Below, piece by piece: positions 35,301 to 47,300 of a stretch of DNA of 64,000 nucleotides. The translations under genes were made by a program, and so were the position numbers. Location: positions 62,001 to 126,000 of the forward strand of contig VXAI01000628.1 in the NCBI GenBank assembly GCA_013399305.1, written 5' to 3'. The notes beneath the pieces are model-generated. The model saw nothing but the letters and a program-made list of their open reading frames with translations. It did not search any database and was not told where the DNA came from. The stretch is from Rostratula benghalensis (taxonomy: Eukaryota > Chordata > Aves > Charadriiformes > Rostratulidae). Position 1 is the stretch's first letter. Each line of letters opens with the position of its first letter.

Positions 35301-38300
35301 AATTTATTTTGTTTTGAGCAGTCAACATCTTAGATTTTTCCAGTATCTTGTTTTCTCAATATCTTTACTGCCACACACTATGGCCTTTAAAAAGCCCAAG
35401 GCTGTTCACATTCTCCACTGAGCTGCTGTCGTTTCTCACTGTCCTACTTTGTTTGGGCATCTTTTGCTGTGTGCAAAGACTCTACAGCAGGATTATGCAA
35501 CCGTAAAGTAAAAACAATTATTTATTGATCAATGCACCACAAAGATAGCTGCAATGTAGTGAGGTAATGTGTTCACCATTCCTGTAGCATTGCACTGTCA
35601 TTTCATGACTGATTTCCTCCCAGGGCCTCCTGCTTCATCTCGCCCGCCCTTGCCGGTCATCCTGATTTTCTTGGTGCTGTGCCTGGCATTGCTGATGGCA
35701 CTGGTGACCCTCACTGTTTTCTGTAAGTACTAATGCACTTCTGTTTGCTGGGGAGCTCAGGCTACTGTGTGATATCAGATTGATATGCCCTTCCAGTGCA
35801 ATTTCTGGTTCAGCTGAGAACAGGGAACCAAGCAAACCTATTTTCCCTCACCAGAACATCTTTGTCCTCTTCTCAACTTGATGAGGCTAGAAATGAGCAA
35901 CGTGGAAGGGAGGTGGAAAGGAGTGGAATAGGATATTCACTGCTTGCTCTGGCTGCCATTGTCTAGTCTCCTAAAAACTGCATCCGCATTCCTACTGTAC
36001 AGACTACCAATGGAGTGAATTCCTCTTTGATAATGCTGGATTTGAAGAGGAGGGGAAAACTTTGTGTCAAAGTAAATAGGTTTTTTTTTCCCATTACCAC
36101 CCATCTACAACATTCCCACTGCGCTCCAGAGCTGAAGTTCACATTTTAAAGAAAAAAGCACAGCCTGGAACCCAGCATAAGAAAAAGACACACAATGGAA
36201 ATATATGATTAAAAAAAACCCAACACTTTTTGTTGTTCACTCACAACCAAATAATAAGAAATTCAGACTTTACAAGCTTTTATCCCAAATGTTTTATTTA
36301 TCCTTTATAATCTGCTAAGACATTCCTTATCTACATCCCACCCTTTCTGAAGACATCACTAGAAAATGTCTTATTGTGAGTTTCAGTTTTCCAGATTCCC
36401 AAGGTCTACAGGACACGACTTAGAGACCTCAACATGACGAAGAATGAGCTGCATGCAAATTTCTCAAATGTAATACAGGCAATAGGAAATCAGCTGTGCT
36501 TGGAAGGGGAAGAAAACCTTAAAAATAATGGTAAATCATCAAGTTTTGACAAGACCTTATTTTTCAACATGGCAGGGAAGAAAATAAGATGTGTCTTCTG
36601 TGTCTACTCATGTCTGTCTCCTCAGGTGGGCTTGTATCTTCTCAGATGTGACTACCTAGAAAGTGGGCAGTGAGCATGTCTGCCTCATGCAGTGCCTGGA
36701 GAGAGATACCCAGCCTGGGTACATGCTCTGGTGTGGGACTCAGCAGTGGTATCAGGGTTTCAAGATTTACTTTCCATAACAAAAGGGTTCTGTGGGATGC
36801 CTTCTGGACATGCCAGTTCCCATCAGCACTAATTCAGGGATCTCTACAACATGCTCATTTGCATCTAATGGATAATTTTACAGTGGTGCCTGGGAAATAA
36901 AAAAACTTACTGCACTCTATGTGAACAGCAGTCCACACACAGGACACAATCCCATGTAAGATAGGAATGTCCTAAAGTCAGAAGTGATGTGTGGTGAAGC
37001 ATAGCTGAACTAGCCCGGGACTTCACTCCCTGTTTCCTGACTATGTACAGTGCAGGGCTGTTTCTGAAACCAGTTTGCCACAGCCCAGTTATTTAACTGG
37101 CATCTGACAACGAGCCAGCCAGAGAAATAGTTCTCTTCAGAAATTATACTCTGAGGAGTAGGAGCAACAGCCAAAGGCGTCCTACTGTGACTGTCATTTG
37201 TCTGGATCTAGTTCCACAGACAAGCTAACTGTCTAGGTCTCCCTTTTAGTCATTGAAGAAAAATTTGACAGTGCAAGGATACAAGATGCCTGAAGTGTGA
37301 GACACACCTACTTCTGTTTATTGATTAAAATGGGAATCCAGACAGGTTAGTTCATGTCACCTTAGAAGGCTCCTAAAATTAGACTAAATAAATCCCATTT
37401 GCAACACCTGAACCTCCTCCCAGGGCTAAAGGAATGGGAGATAAAAGGGTATAATTCAATTTTCATCTCTGTCATGACCTGAACCTTCTGGGACCACAGT
37501 GGGATTTTGACTAAATGAAGGCCCTCTCAAACATCCCCAGTCCATTCGGATCCTGTTATTACAGGCCAACAGTGATGTTCTTTGAGGGACAGCCTAGGAA
37601 CAGAAGTGAGGCTATGGTTTTCCTTTTCCAGGCCAGAACTGTGTACTGTGCCCTGCAAACTGGAAGTGGGAAGGTGATGATACATGTTACTACCACTCTG
37701 AGCAAAGGAAGTCGTTGGAAGAGAGTCACCAGTTTTGTTCCTCACGAAACTCCACTCTTCTTCTGATAAAAGAGGCAGCAAAGCTGGTATGGACTGCTTT
37801 CTCACTCTATTTCTTACTCGTGGAAGAAGTTCATGCACTCTATCAGCTACTCGATCTGTCAGCTGAAGTTTTTCTACAGTGATTAAGGTGTCCTGTACAG
37901 TGCTAAGGCATAGGACTGGTCATTGCCACAAAAATTGCAGCCCTTTGAGCGGCTGGTGATCAGAGACAGGCCATCTTGCCTTAGCTTGCTGTGGCTAACT
38001 ACTTACTGAGATGACTGGTGCAAGCACGTTCATGGCTCTTTTGTTGTGGACAATGATTTCACTAATTTATCGAGTATTACAGACTCATAGAAGGATTTAG
38101 TAAGATATTAGCACAAAACTCTCTTTTAACCTGGCCTCCCCATAAGTAAATCATAGTCCTCCCCATTTTGTACTTCTTTCCACAAAAGCTGATCTCATCT
38201 TTGCAATCAAAATTAGAACACCTGGCAGCAAGTTGCTGAAATCTGGCCTAATTTTAGTAAATGAAAACAAATTGAGGTGGGAAGAGAAAATGCCAGTTGT

Positions 38301-40246
38301 AGAGTGATAATAATTTTGCTTCTGGATACCAGCAGACATATTGGAAGACTCAAGGCAGAAAGATGTCCCAAGAGCTAGATTTTGTGGCTGGGCTTACCCT
38401 CTCTCTAGCACTTGACAAATGCCGGTTCCCCTCTCATTGAGCTGCAGACCCTAAGGTTACTCCTAGAAGCTTTATTCTCACTTTCCCAAACTAATGACAG
38501 CAAAGATTGAGAGGGGCAGTCTGTTCTAGCTGCCTTAATCACAGAACTGAGAGCTATGAAAAAAAAAAAAAAAAATGCAGAAGTGCACTGGGAGTGGCAA
38601 CGATAAGTGAAGGCAGGAACAATGGAATAATGTAATTAAATCTTTACTGATTCCTTCAAACAGCAGTGAAAAGGGTGGCGATGTTAAAGTTACATTCTTA
38701 CCTGTTCTGCTCAGGGCATTTTTTAAGGACAGAATATTGCTAAATGCTTAAGACCTCCTCTACTCATCATGGTCCAGATTTTGGCAATAAGTTAACAGTG
38801 CTAGAACCAAGTGTAAAGTTTTAACAAATCAAACTCAGTAGCTCCCTGTGGAGGCTTCTGTTTCACTGTTGACAAATGCTAAGGACAGAGTAAAGGGGGG
38901 TGAACAATTCATGACTAAAGAGGGAAAAACAAGCCAGTGTTTCACCTAGAGGGTTTAAATCAGGTTGATGAGGGTAACATTGCTCATCAGGGCTAGAAGT
39001 GTATCCGATTGAAAACAGCTTTACTGTCATTTCTCTTTTGATACTAGTTTTCCTTTCAGTGCAGAACTTGTTCTGAAAGGGTAACAATTTGCGGTATTTA
39101 TGTTCTTTAAGCAATTTCCATCAAGGCTTTCAACTTCTGAGCCTAAATATTTATTTTTAATACCTTCGTAAATATCTGTTTTGAATTGTCCTTATTCTGC
39201 ATAGGATTTGATAAAAAAGTTTCATAGAAAAGTGTTCTGGCTTGGATTAACACTTAGAGGTGGACAGAGAGACTGGTATTGGGCAGACAACACGGTTCTT
39301 ACGGAAGAACAAAAGTCTTGGTAAGCTTCCCTGCCGTACATAATGCTGGTCCTCACCCACACGCAAATCCCAGTTTCTCTGACAAAAAGGGTGCATTGAA
39401 TAGCTAACTTTTATACAGCTTTCTCTGGATTCTGGGTTTCACTTTGTCATTTAAGATTTTTTTTTTTTTTTGCCTTACTTACTACTTGGAGGGTGATCTA
39501 GGCACTATTACTGGGCAAAACCTGGAAAATTTATTTTCACAATGTAGTTAAAGATTGACCACAGAGGTCATGTGTTTCTCTTGTATTAAACATCTTGATT
39601 CAGTGAAGACACAAAGGAAAAACTCCAGTAGATAGGTGTATCATTTCATGCTTTTGATTTTATAAGTTTTTATTTCTGTATAAGACTCTATTTATTCTCT
39701 AAAATAATTTCACTTTTGTTTAGCCTGTTATTTCAGAAATACATTTTTTTTTTCTTGCTTTCAAACCTGATTTGCCAATTTTCCTTTATATTATCGGGCA
39801 ATCTCCTCTACATTTCTGTTGAAACAGCCACTGACACCCTCCAGTTGGTAACCAGGATTTCACAAGTTGTCAAGTACAAGAAATAGTAAACGATCCACCT
39901 TTGCCATCTGTTGGGGGTGCTTGTTGGCATGCTAAGGGCAGGGTGAGCCTCCTCGGAGTTGATACAAAGTGTCACTAAATGCTTTATTTCTTTCCTGGGG
40001 GTATATATTATTTGGGAATGTAAAGACAGCTCTTTTTGGAAGGGGCAAGGACACGGTGAGATTTAAAAATAAGTATTTTTATTTCCTAGGGCAAAGGATC
40101 TAAACTCCCTTGAACGCTGTGTATATTTTTATTATGGTGTCATATATAGCATATCATGTAAAGAACAGCATTACTATATCTGTGAAAAGCCCGCCATCCA
40201 ATTGCAGCGAGGTAACAACAAAGACTGGTTTGTCAGACCAAAATAA
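32324..40246 (+). CDS. C-type lectin-like NK-complex receptor with ITIM (CLEC12-like), complete
   Basis: Type II membrane receptor of the NK gene complex, 248 residues in six exons: 32324-32399, 35624-35722, 36387-36530, 37632-37786, 39205-39320 and 40090-40246. All have GT/AG borders and matching phases. Exon 1 holds the canonical ITIM ITYANL, and the start MTEEITYANLKF resembles mammalian CLEC12A/CLEC12B. Exon 2 is a membrane segment without charged residues. Exon 3 is the stalk, with N-glycosylation sites NMT and NFS. Exons 4-6 form the lectin-like domain with the expected cysteines (CVLCPANW, FCSS, CKEQHYYICEK), FWLGL for WIGL and WYWADN. The calcium-binding EPN/QPD and WND motifs are absent, as in KLR/CLEC receptors of this complex. 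The expected role is inhibition through SHP phosphatases (family knowledge). An 18-residue tail follows the last lectin motif (CEK), longer than usual. The ligand is unknown. Confidence 0.93.
34116..34690 (+). repeat. CR1 LINE reverse-transcriptase fragment in an intron
   Basis: The phrases tttagcaaggctttttgtca, gaaatctggctggacaacc, ttgatactgagcccatatt and atatcttcatcagcaaactg correspond in order to the palm region of the CR1 polymerase (D(F)KAF and the block before LFNIFI). Many changes and stops are present. It lies in intron 1 of the ITIM receptor. Confidence 0.7.
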
Positions 40247-40442
40247 TTATAAGAAGCTAGAAGACATTCTGCAAGGTTGGATTTTTTTATTTTGTTTTTC
40301 AGAATTATCACGTATGAATTTAAATATGTTGGATCAGACCTATTCAATTCCTCCATTTTCATTCTCTTTTAGACATATGCAAAAATACCTTCATACTAAG
40401 GAAACAAGCATGGTGATGGGCTCCAGGAGTAACCCCAGTCTG

Positions 40443-40880
40443 TCATTCCAGATCCAAAACTGCCAAATGATTAATCTTTTTTAACCCACGCAAGTGATGG
40501 ACAAAATGGCCAGAAATCATGGCCAGGAATAGAAGCACAGCAACAGGCAACCACATAAAGATACTGCTCTTCTCCCAAGCATCCATTGGTACAGTCCTAA
40601 TGCCACTTGTCAGTTCATAACTGTACAGCTGTAACATAACACAACTGATGAGGATTAAACACTTCCATTCAGGAGATGCTTCTGATGTCTTGCTGATCTG
40701 CTTTAATATACTAGGAGGCTGGCGTACACGGTACACAAACAGTTATCCTCAAAAGTTGGGCCAAAGCGTTCCTGAACTGTCCTAGTAATCATATTTCCTC
40801 TGGAGCACAGGGATTCATAGTTCTCAGAAGGACTTGTGCATGTGTCACAGTAGAATATATCCTTCAGCTAAGAATGTCTA
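40443..40880 (-). pseudogene. Unrecognised membrane-protein-like fragment, probable retrocopy
   Basis: It lies just downstream of the ITIM receptor, on the other strand. One frame (about 40880-40745) reads like a cysteine-containing ectodomain (DIFYCDTCTSPSENYESLC, RTVQERFGPTFEDNCLC). After a frame change near 40738 it continues as a 97-codon frame with the hydrophobic segment IFMWLPVAVLLFLAMISG and ends at a stop after LAVLDLE. The composition is coding-like, there is one frameshift and no introns. I do not recognise the parent gene. Confidence 0.35.
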
Positions 40881-43800
40881 ACTCTCTTCCATGCTCTATA
40901 CATTTTCCTGGCACTGTTAGTTTTCTTTTTTAATTTTTCTTATTTTTTTCCTCCAGTAATAATACTGTTCTTCTTTTCTACTTTTCTAATTTTCTACTTT
41001 TATGATCTGTTGCAAGAATTATGCTAGGGTTCAGTGAGAATCATGAACAGAACCTCCTATTCTGTATTTTTAGGGTATTTCTTGGAACGTCATACTACTA
41101 ACTTAATGTGCTGAGAAAAGGTCTACAAATCAAACCATGGTGAAAATATAAGTAGTGTTAATGAAGAAAATATCTTCCTCCACATCTTCATAGAACAATG
41201 GCAGTGAGGTTGAAATAAGAAATTTCAGTCTCATAACAGTGTTTTGATTTGAGTCCACAAATTTCTAGTTTTGTCCCCCCTGGAGACTTGTGTTTTTCTT
41301 GTGGATTGTGGCCCCAGATTATTTATTGTGAATCATTTACCACTGGAGTAGCATCTGGGCTGTGAAAGTATTAGTCATTCTCTTCAAGATGCTGTTCTAG
41401 TGTATCATGGATCTCAGCACTGCACAGCAGTTTCTGATCATCAACTTATTTTCAAATATCAATTTCATGCTCCAGAAACCTTAGTGGATTTATGTTCCTT
41501 TCTGCTGTTTTACACTCACCCCATGCATCTCTAGCATAACCTCTCCTAGCTGCTCCTCTCAGTTCTAAGCTTAGCTGTTCCTGTCTTTGGAGCTGAAAAT
41601 GCAGACTGCTTCTGTCCTGCAGTGCAGGCACAGTTCTAGTGTGTCTTGCAGCATTCATACCAGCTACACTGAAATCAGAGGTCTCATCTGGAAAGTATCC
41701 TGAACTGTATTCATGGTGCATCCTTTCTTGATAATGAAGGGCTTTGCTGTATTTTTCCAGAAAAAAAATTTAAAAAGAAAAAAAAAACAAAACCAAAACA
41801 AAATAAAACCACAACAACCCCACTTTGATCTTGTTTTCTCTTACATTAGAGTGAATGTGAGGCAACAGGAAAGATATTTTCAGGATGTTTTTTGGTTAAA
41901 GCTGCACACCTAAGAGGAGATGTGGAAATCCTAGGTGTTTCTGCAGTTTGTTAAAGACAAACATGAGGTGAGATGGAGAGCTCCCCACACTGACAAGCAG
42001 CCACAAGCCTACATCATATCTTGCTGTGGCCTTGATCTTTTGGGTCAATTTACTGCCAGCCCAAAAGCAGTCTCTGCTGCAGCAACTGTATTTGTAACTG
42101 TAAAGGCAGGTGGGTATAAGACTATGGATTCACAGTGCCCTGGAGCTAGCTTCTCCTCAAAAAATGATGATTGAAACACACATTAAAAAAAAAAAAAAAT
42201 TCACCCAAAGAAGAAAGAAAGAAGGCAGTCTCCTACCATTCACTGCAGGCGTTCAGAGTGCTGCAGGGAACAGGAACTAACCTCATCCAGCAAGGGCTGA
42301 ATCTAGCAGATGACATACCTTTGTGGTGGTGTAACCAGATAGAGCTTATGGATGCACTGATTCTATCCCCTTTTCCCCTTAAAGGAGCTTTTCCTTACAG
42401 AGGAGAAGACATAGGAAGGTACTGTTTGTGTACTGGTGTTTCTGAATTGCAGTTCCATACAACAGTGTGTTTCCCATACCTAAATTCCACTCCTCTCCAT
42501 ATCCCCTCCAAGCCAGATACTCTAGCTAATGCAATTTGAAAGGTCACATTCTGATTAATAAACAGCTGTTTTGTTCAGCCTACTGACAAACATTTGTACA
42601 CCTGCTGTGTACACCAAAATTTCCTGCCTTAGCTTACCTTTCTTTTCATTTTAGTCCAAAGAAATGAGAAATTTTGTCTGCCCTGGACCTTTACAAGAAC
42701 AGAGTGCATGATTAGGAAGCTATACCTTACAGCTTTTGTTACTTCTGTTCTTAAAGATGACCCAAAACCAGAAGTGATATAATTAACAGACTGCTTATTG
42801 AATTCAGAACAAAATAGTACAAGAAAATTACTTTACCTCCTATTTCCTTTGCAGAAGTAAAATAAGATTGAAGAAAAGTTTCCCCAAAGACAATTCATTA
42901 CAAGCTTGAGAAGTTGCTGCTAAGACTGAAGAGGTTTCTGTCATGAGAACTTGCAAGGAAATTCAGTAGCATAGATATAATCTACTCCCAGTTATCTGCA
43001 GAAAAGCTCTTTTCACACTAAGGTGCCAGTATACAGTTTTCAGGCCCGATAGATAAGCATTTTTACACCATATTTAGCATGGGGTTTTAAGATGATATTA
43101 TGAATACACCATGAATACACAGTTCCTGCTATTCCTTGTGTTCCTCCCTGTGTAACAAAACTGACTGTAAGTACCTTTCGCTCACAACTTTTCCATCAGG
43201 TCTTCTCTTTGCACACAGGTAATAATGCAAAAAGTACATGCAGCCAGAGGTATTTCTACTCTGAAAAAAACCTATTATCTGCACAGCAAGGCAAGAAGAA
43301 TAGCCCAGTCATTACAGTGTATTTTCAGTTGATACTATTTTGCAAATGAGAGACTCTGAACTTTGCACAAAAGAATGTGAACAGCTACCACAGAAATTCC
43401 TCTTTCTCACAATTTCCGTCTGACTCACCCTGTCACCGTGATGTGACTCATCATGTCTGAGCAAGTTCCCTGTTCAGGAGAGCTGGTTACTGAAGATGTT
43501 TAAGAACTCCAGCTCGACACTGGAGCAAACCACTGCAGAGAACTAGAGATGGAGAGTGAGGATGGATAAGGCACTGCTGCACAGTGACTTCTGTGTACAG
43601 TGCAACAGCGGAGAGGTCTTCAGTGTAGTCTGGTCTTTCCCTGACACAGGCCAAGTGGTCACATGAATCCTGCAAAGCTCCTGGTCTCACCATCCTTTCA
43701 TCTCAGCTTTTCCCCTTCTAGCATTTGCTTCAGGGATTTTTTGTAAAATAATTTCATTGTTCATTTGTTTCACAACAGTGTATGGAAATGTAACCTATTG

Positions 43801-44230
43801 CTTTCTGTGCAGATGTTGGGTTGTATTTGTGCCCTTATATATGAACAGGTGCCTTTCACACCTTAACTCAATATAGCAACCATTTCTAGAGCATCTTATT
43901 TTATGGAGGTAGAAAATTCTGCTGTTTTCTGTAATCTACGGGGTCCAATCAGTTGGGTAGTTAAGTGAAACAGTCTTGGGTTCTAACCAGGAACCAAGAC
44001 TTCTGATCTTCACATTCGGGAAGAAAAGACTTATCCTTGAGAGTGTCCTTAACTTGCTTTCAACATGTTACATTTTCGCTATGATAAAGTAATCAGAACT
44101 GAGCCTGCTTCCTCCGTGGTTTCACTGGAAATACTGAAACGTGAACCATTCCCATCACTCCAGCGTTGGTCTTACTGCAGTGTGCCCCTACTCCCAAAGT
44201 ACTGTTATTGCAGGAAAGAAGTGTGACAAG

Positions 44231-44363
44231 ATGGAGATGGAGGATGAGGAAGGCTACACCACTTTAAATTTACGACCCCCAGCTTCAGTTATTACTTCTG
44301 GGTATTGGAGAAGCAACAATTGTTCCACATTTAAGGCTCCGGCTGGTTGTGCCAGAGTAGACA
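44231..44363 (+). CDS. hemITAM-bearing first coding exon
   Basis: 44 codons plus one base, donor GTAAGT at 44364. MEMEDEEGYTTLNL is followed by a Ser/Pro-rich segment and KAPAGCARVD. The -2 residue before Tyr is E, so this is not a canonical ITIM. The acidic-Gly-Tyr pattern is the hemITAM form. A T-rich stretch and ttattgcag directly upstream (to 44213) could be the acceptor of this exon, with a separate 5' untranslated exon before it. Confidence 0.85.
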
Positions 44364-47300
44364 GTAAGTACAGATGGAAACTAGCTTTTCTATTTAGATC
44401 ATAACTTCAATTTACATAGTCATGTTGTTTGCTTTATATCCTTCTAAACTTTATAGTAGTCTCAGATAAATATTCATGGAAACAATGGAGAGAATAATTA
44501 GAATGGAATCTTGTGTACTATAGTTTATGGTCACAGATTATATTTATTCTGAAGCTTATCTTCACTCCAATTACTTTTCCCATTTACTTCTACACAGAAG
44601 ACAAATTTCACCTTTCTATAGGTGTTTTTTCTTATTTTGGTAGGACTAATTTATTATTATAAAGAGTAGTAGAACTTATTTCTTATAATATTTTATTATT
44701 ATTGTAGGGCACTACAAGAGATGAAGGCACTATATCAGATAATGAAGGCCTTGGAAATGGAAGCAATTTCCTCAGCTATGGGGAGTAGAAAGGTGCACTG
44801 TTTATTAGCCATACTAGTGAAAGTAAGCTCTGATAGGAGTGTATAGTTTTATTTGTTTATACTCAAATTTTTTCTATAAACAAGCTGAGTGTTAAAACTA
44901 AGGTACTGGATTGTGCTTGTGGAATCCTTGAGACCATAAAATGATGGCTTGAGTACTGTTGCTGTGGCTCAGAAATTCACAAGGTGGCTTGTATGTGAAA
45001 TAAATATCATTGCTAGCTTCAGGCTGGTCAGTGTCAAAAAAGACTAAATTAACATCACTCTGGTGTTATCTGGGAAAGATCTAGGACTATCCATTGACAA
45101 TGACTGCTTGACAAGGAGGACGGAGAAGCTGTTGAGAAGCAGCAGCCAAAAAAACAAGGATAAAATATTAGTGAGTGTGATCTACAGGCAGAGCTTTCTG
45201 GAATGAAACAGGTTGGCAAGCTCTTAAAATGGCCTTTTGATATGCACATGCCTAACGTGCATATGTCTGATCAAGTTGCTCAGGGCCTTGACCACTTGGG
45301 TTTTGGAAACCTTCAGGGATGGAGATCTCACAGCCTCCCTGAGTACTTGGTCCAGTGCTGAAAAGGAAGGGTTTTTTTTTTCTCACATCTAATCAGAAGT
45401 TTCCCTGATGCAATTTATAACTGTTGCAGTGTGTCCTTTTGCTGTATCTTTCTGATGTGAGTCTGGGTCTATAAAGCTCTTTTAGGTAGTGGATGACTGT
45501 AACTAGGTCCTTAGCTTCCTCTTCTTCAGAGTAACAAAGCCTATGTTCTTCAGCCTCTCTATAGGTCCCTGACCAACCCAATGTTCCACTGCTGAACTCT
45601 CTGCAGTTAGCTAATATTTCTTGTGAGATGGCGAGCTCAACAGTGGACTGAAAATGACTCCAGGAAATTCAGAACACTGATAACAAGTACTGCAATAAGA
45701 AAAAAAATAGGGTCTGCAGAAGTTATAACGGTGAAGTGGTGCTGCCAGAGAGGAGGTAATACCACTGTGTGGTGAGGAAAGCCGCTGCTTTTGTTGCTGA
45801 ATGTTATTTTTATTTGCCTCAGGAGCCTCTTCCTCGTCTTCTGTATGGCGGACAGTGGCCTTTGCTTTCTTCACATTGTGCCTAGTGTTGCTGATGGGGC
45901 TGGTAGCACTCCTGGCCTTGTGTAAGTACCATAGTGTCTGGACCTGTGGCTGTGGAAGTGAATTTCAGCTGTACAACTACTTATTCTCACCCCAGAAAAC
46001 TGTCCCTGGTGTTCCTGTTTCTCCCTAAGGAAATAATAAAGCAAGAACAGCAAAAATACAGCTCTGCCACAGAAGTCCCCCCACAAATAAGTGTCAGCAC
46101 AAGTCACTTGGTATCACAAATATCTGCATTTATAGTTACCTTAACCCTAAGGGTTACACTAATCCTAATATAATACCTAATTAATTATTACCCTAAACCT
46201 AACCCTTAACCTCTAACCTTAACCCTGACCATAATGACCCTAATCCTAACACTAAAGCTAATGCTTAACCCTATCCCAATTCCTATTCCCAAACATAACC
46301 CTAACTCCTAAACCTAACCCCAATCCTAATCCTAAACCATAACCCTAAAGGTTATGCCTAACCCTAATCATAACAATTGTAATCCTAACCCTAACCCCAA
46401 CCCCAACCTTAAACCTAATCCCAACCTTAATCTATATCCCTAACCCTTACCCTTATGCTAAAACCTAACACTAACTGCTAACAAACCCTAACCCTAACCC
46501 TAATCCATTTCTTAAACTTTTAGTTTTCACAGGTAGAAACTGATCTTGTTAGCCACATTATCTGGATAATGGTGCCCCCCATGACTATTACTGGAATAGT
46601 TGCAGTTTCCTCTTCTTGGACTGAAAGCTTTTTGCCTGGAGGGCAATCCTGGCAACAAATAAATCACTGTGACTGGTGCATTTGCCCAACAATTATAGCA
46701 GGTTTTCGTAGAAACATTTTAATTAATGACAAAGGATGATAGTACATTACATTTGGAAGCAGAAACAGAGTCCCATTACATTTGGAAGGAGAGAAGCAGT
46801 TGCAAGTGCCCAGGATGAATGCTCAGGACGTTAGCTCAGAGGGGATTCTTCACGTTTCTACTCTGACACCCATCCCTTACTCCCCACCATTCAAAGCTGG
46901 ACTATCACCAACCCCAGATAAAGTAATACGTAGCTTTGTTCAGATGACTTTTGAAAATCTTCAAGGGTGGAGATGCCTTCACCTTCCCAGGTGACTTCTT
47001 CCAGTGCTGCACAACTCTCGTGGTAAAGAAAATGCAGATGATGTCCACACGCAATGGTGGACATACAAATGAAGTAGACAAAAATTAAAAGAATGCCAAA
47101 ACCTACAAATTAAAGCTAAAAATAGTTATAAACAATCTTTGATAAACACTTTCAATGCCTTTCAGTTTTGCAGGTTTCCAGGGATCCTGAGGAAGGAAAG
47201 AAGCTGCAAGAAATGAGGGAAGCATTGTGTTTGGAAGAGAAGGAAAAAAATGGTAAATGTGGTTGCTATGTAAATAAAGACATATCACCTCCTTTTCAGA

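Noticed and set aside
44231..44363. Reading the tyrosine motif of the second receptor as an ITIM
   Set aside because: The residue two before Tyr is Glu, not Ile/Val/Leu/Ser. The acidic-Gly-Tyr arrangement fits a hemITAM instead.
46136..46506. CRISPR-like or satellite array
   Set aside because: The unit is the telomere hexamer with no spacers; this is an interstitial telomeric block in a vertebrate genome.
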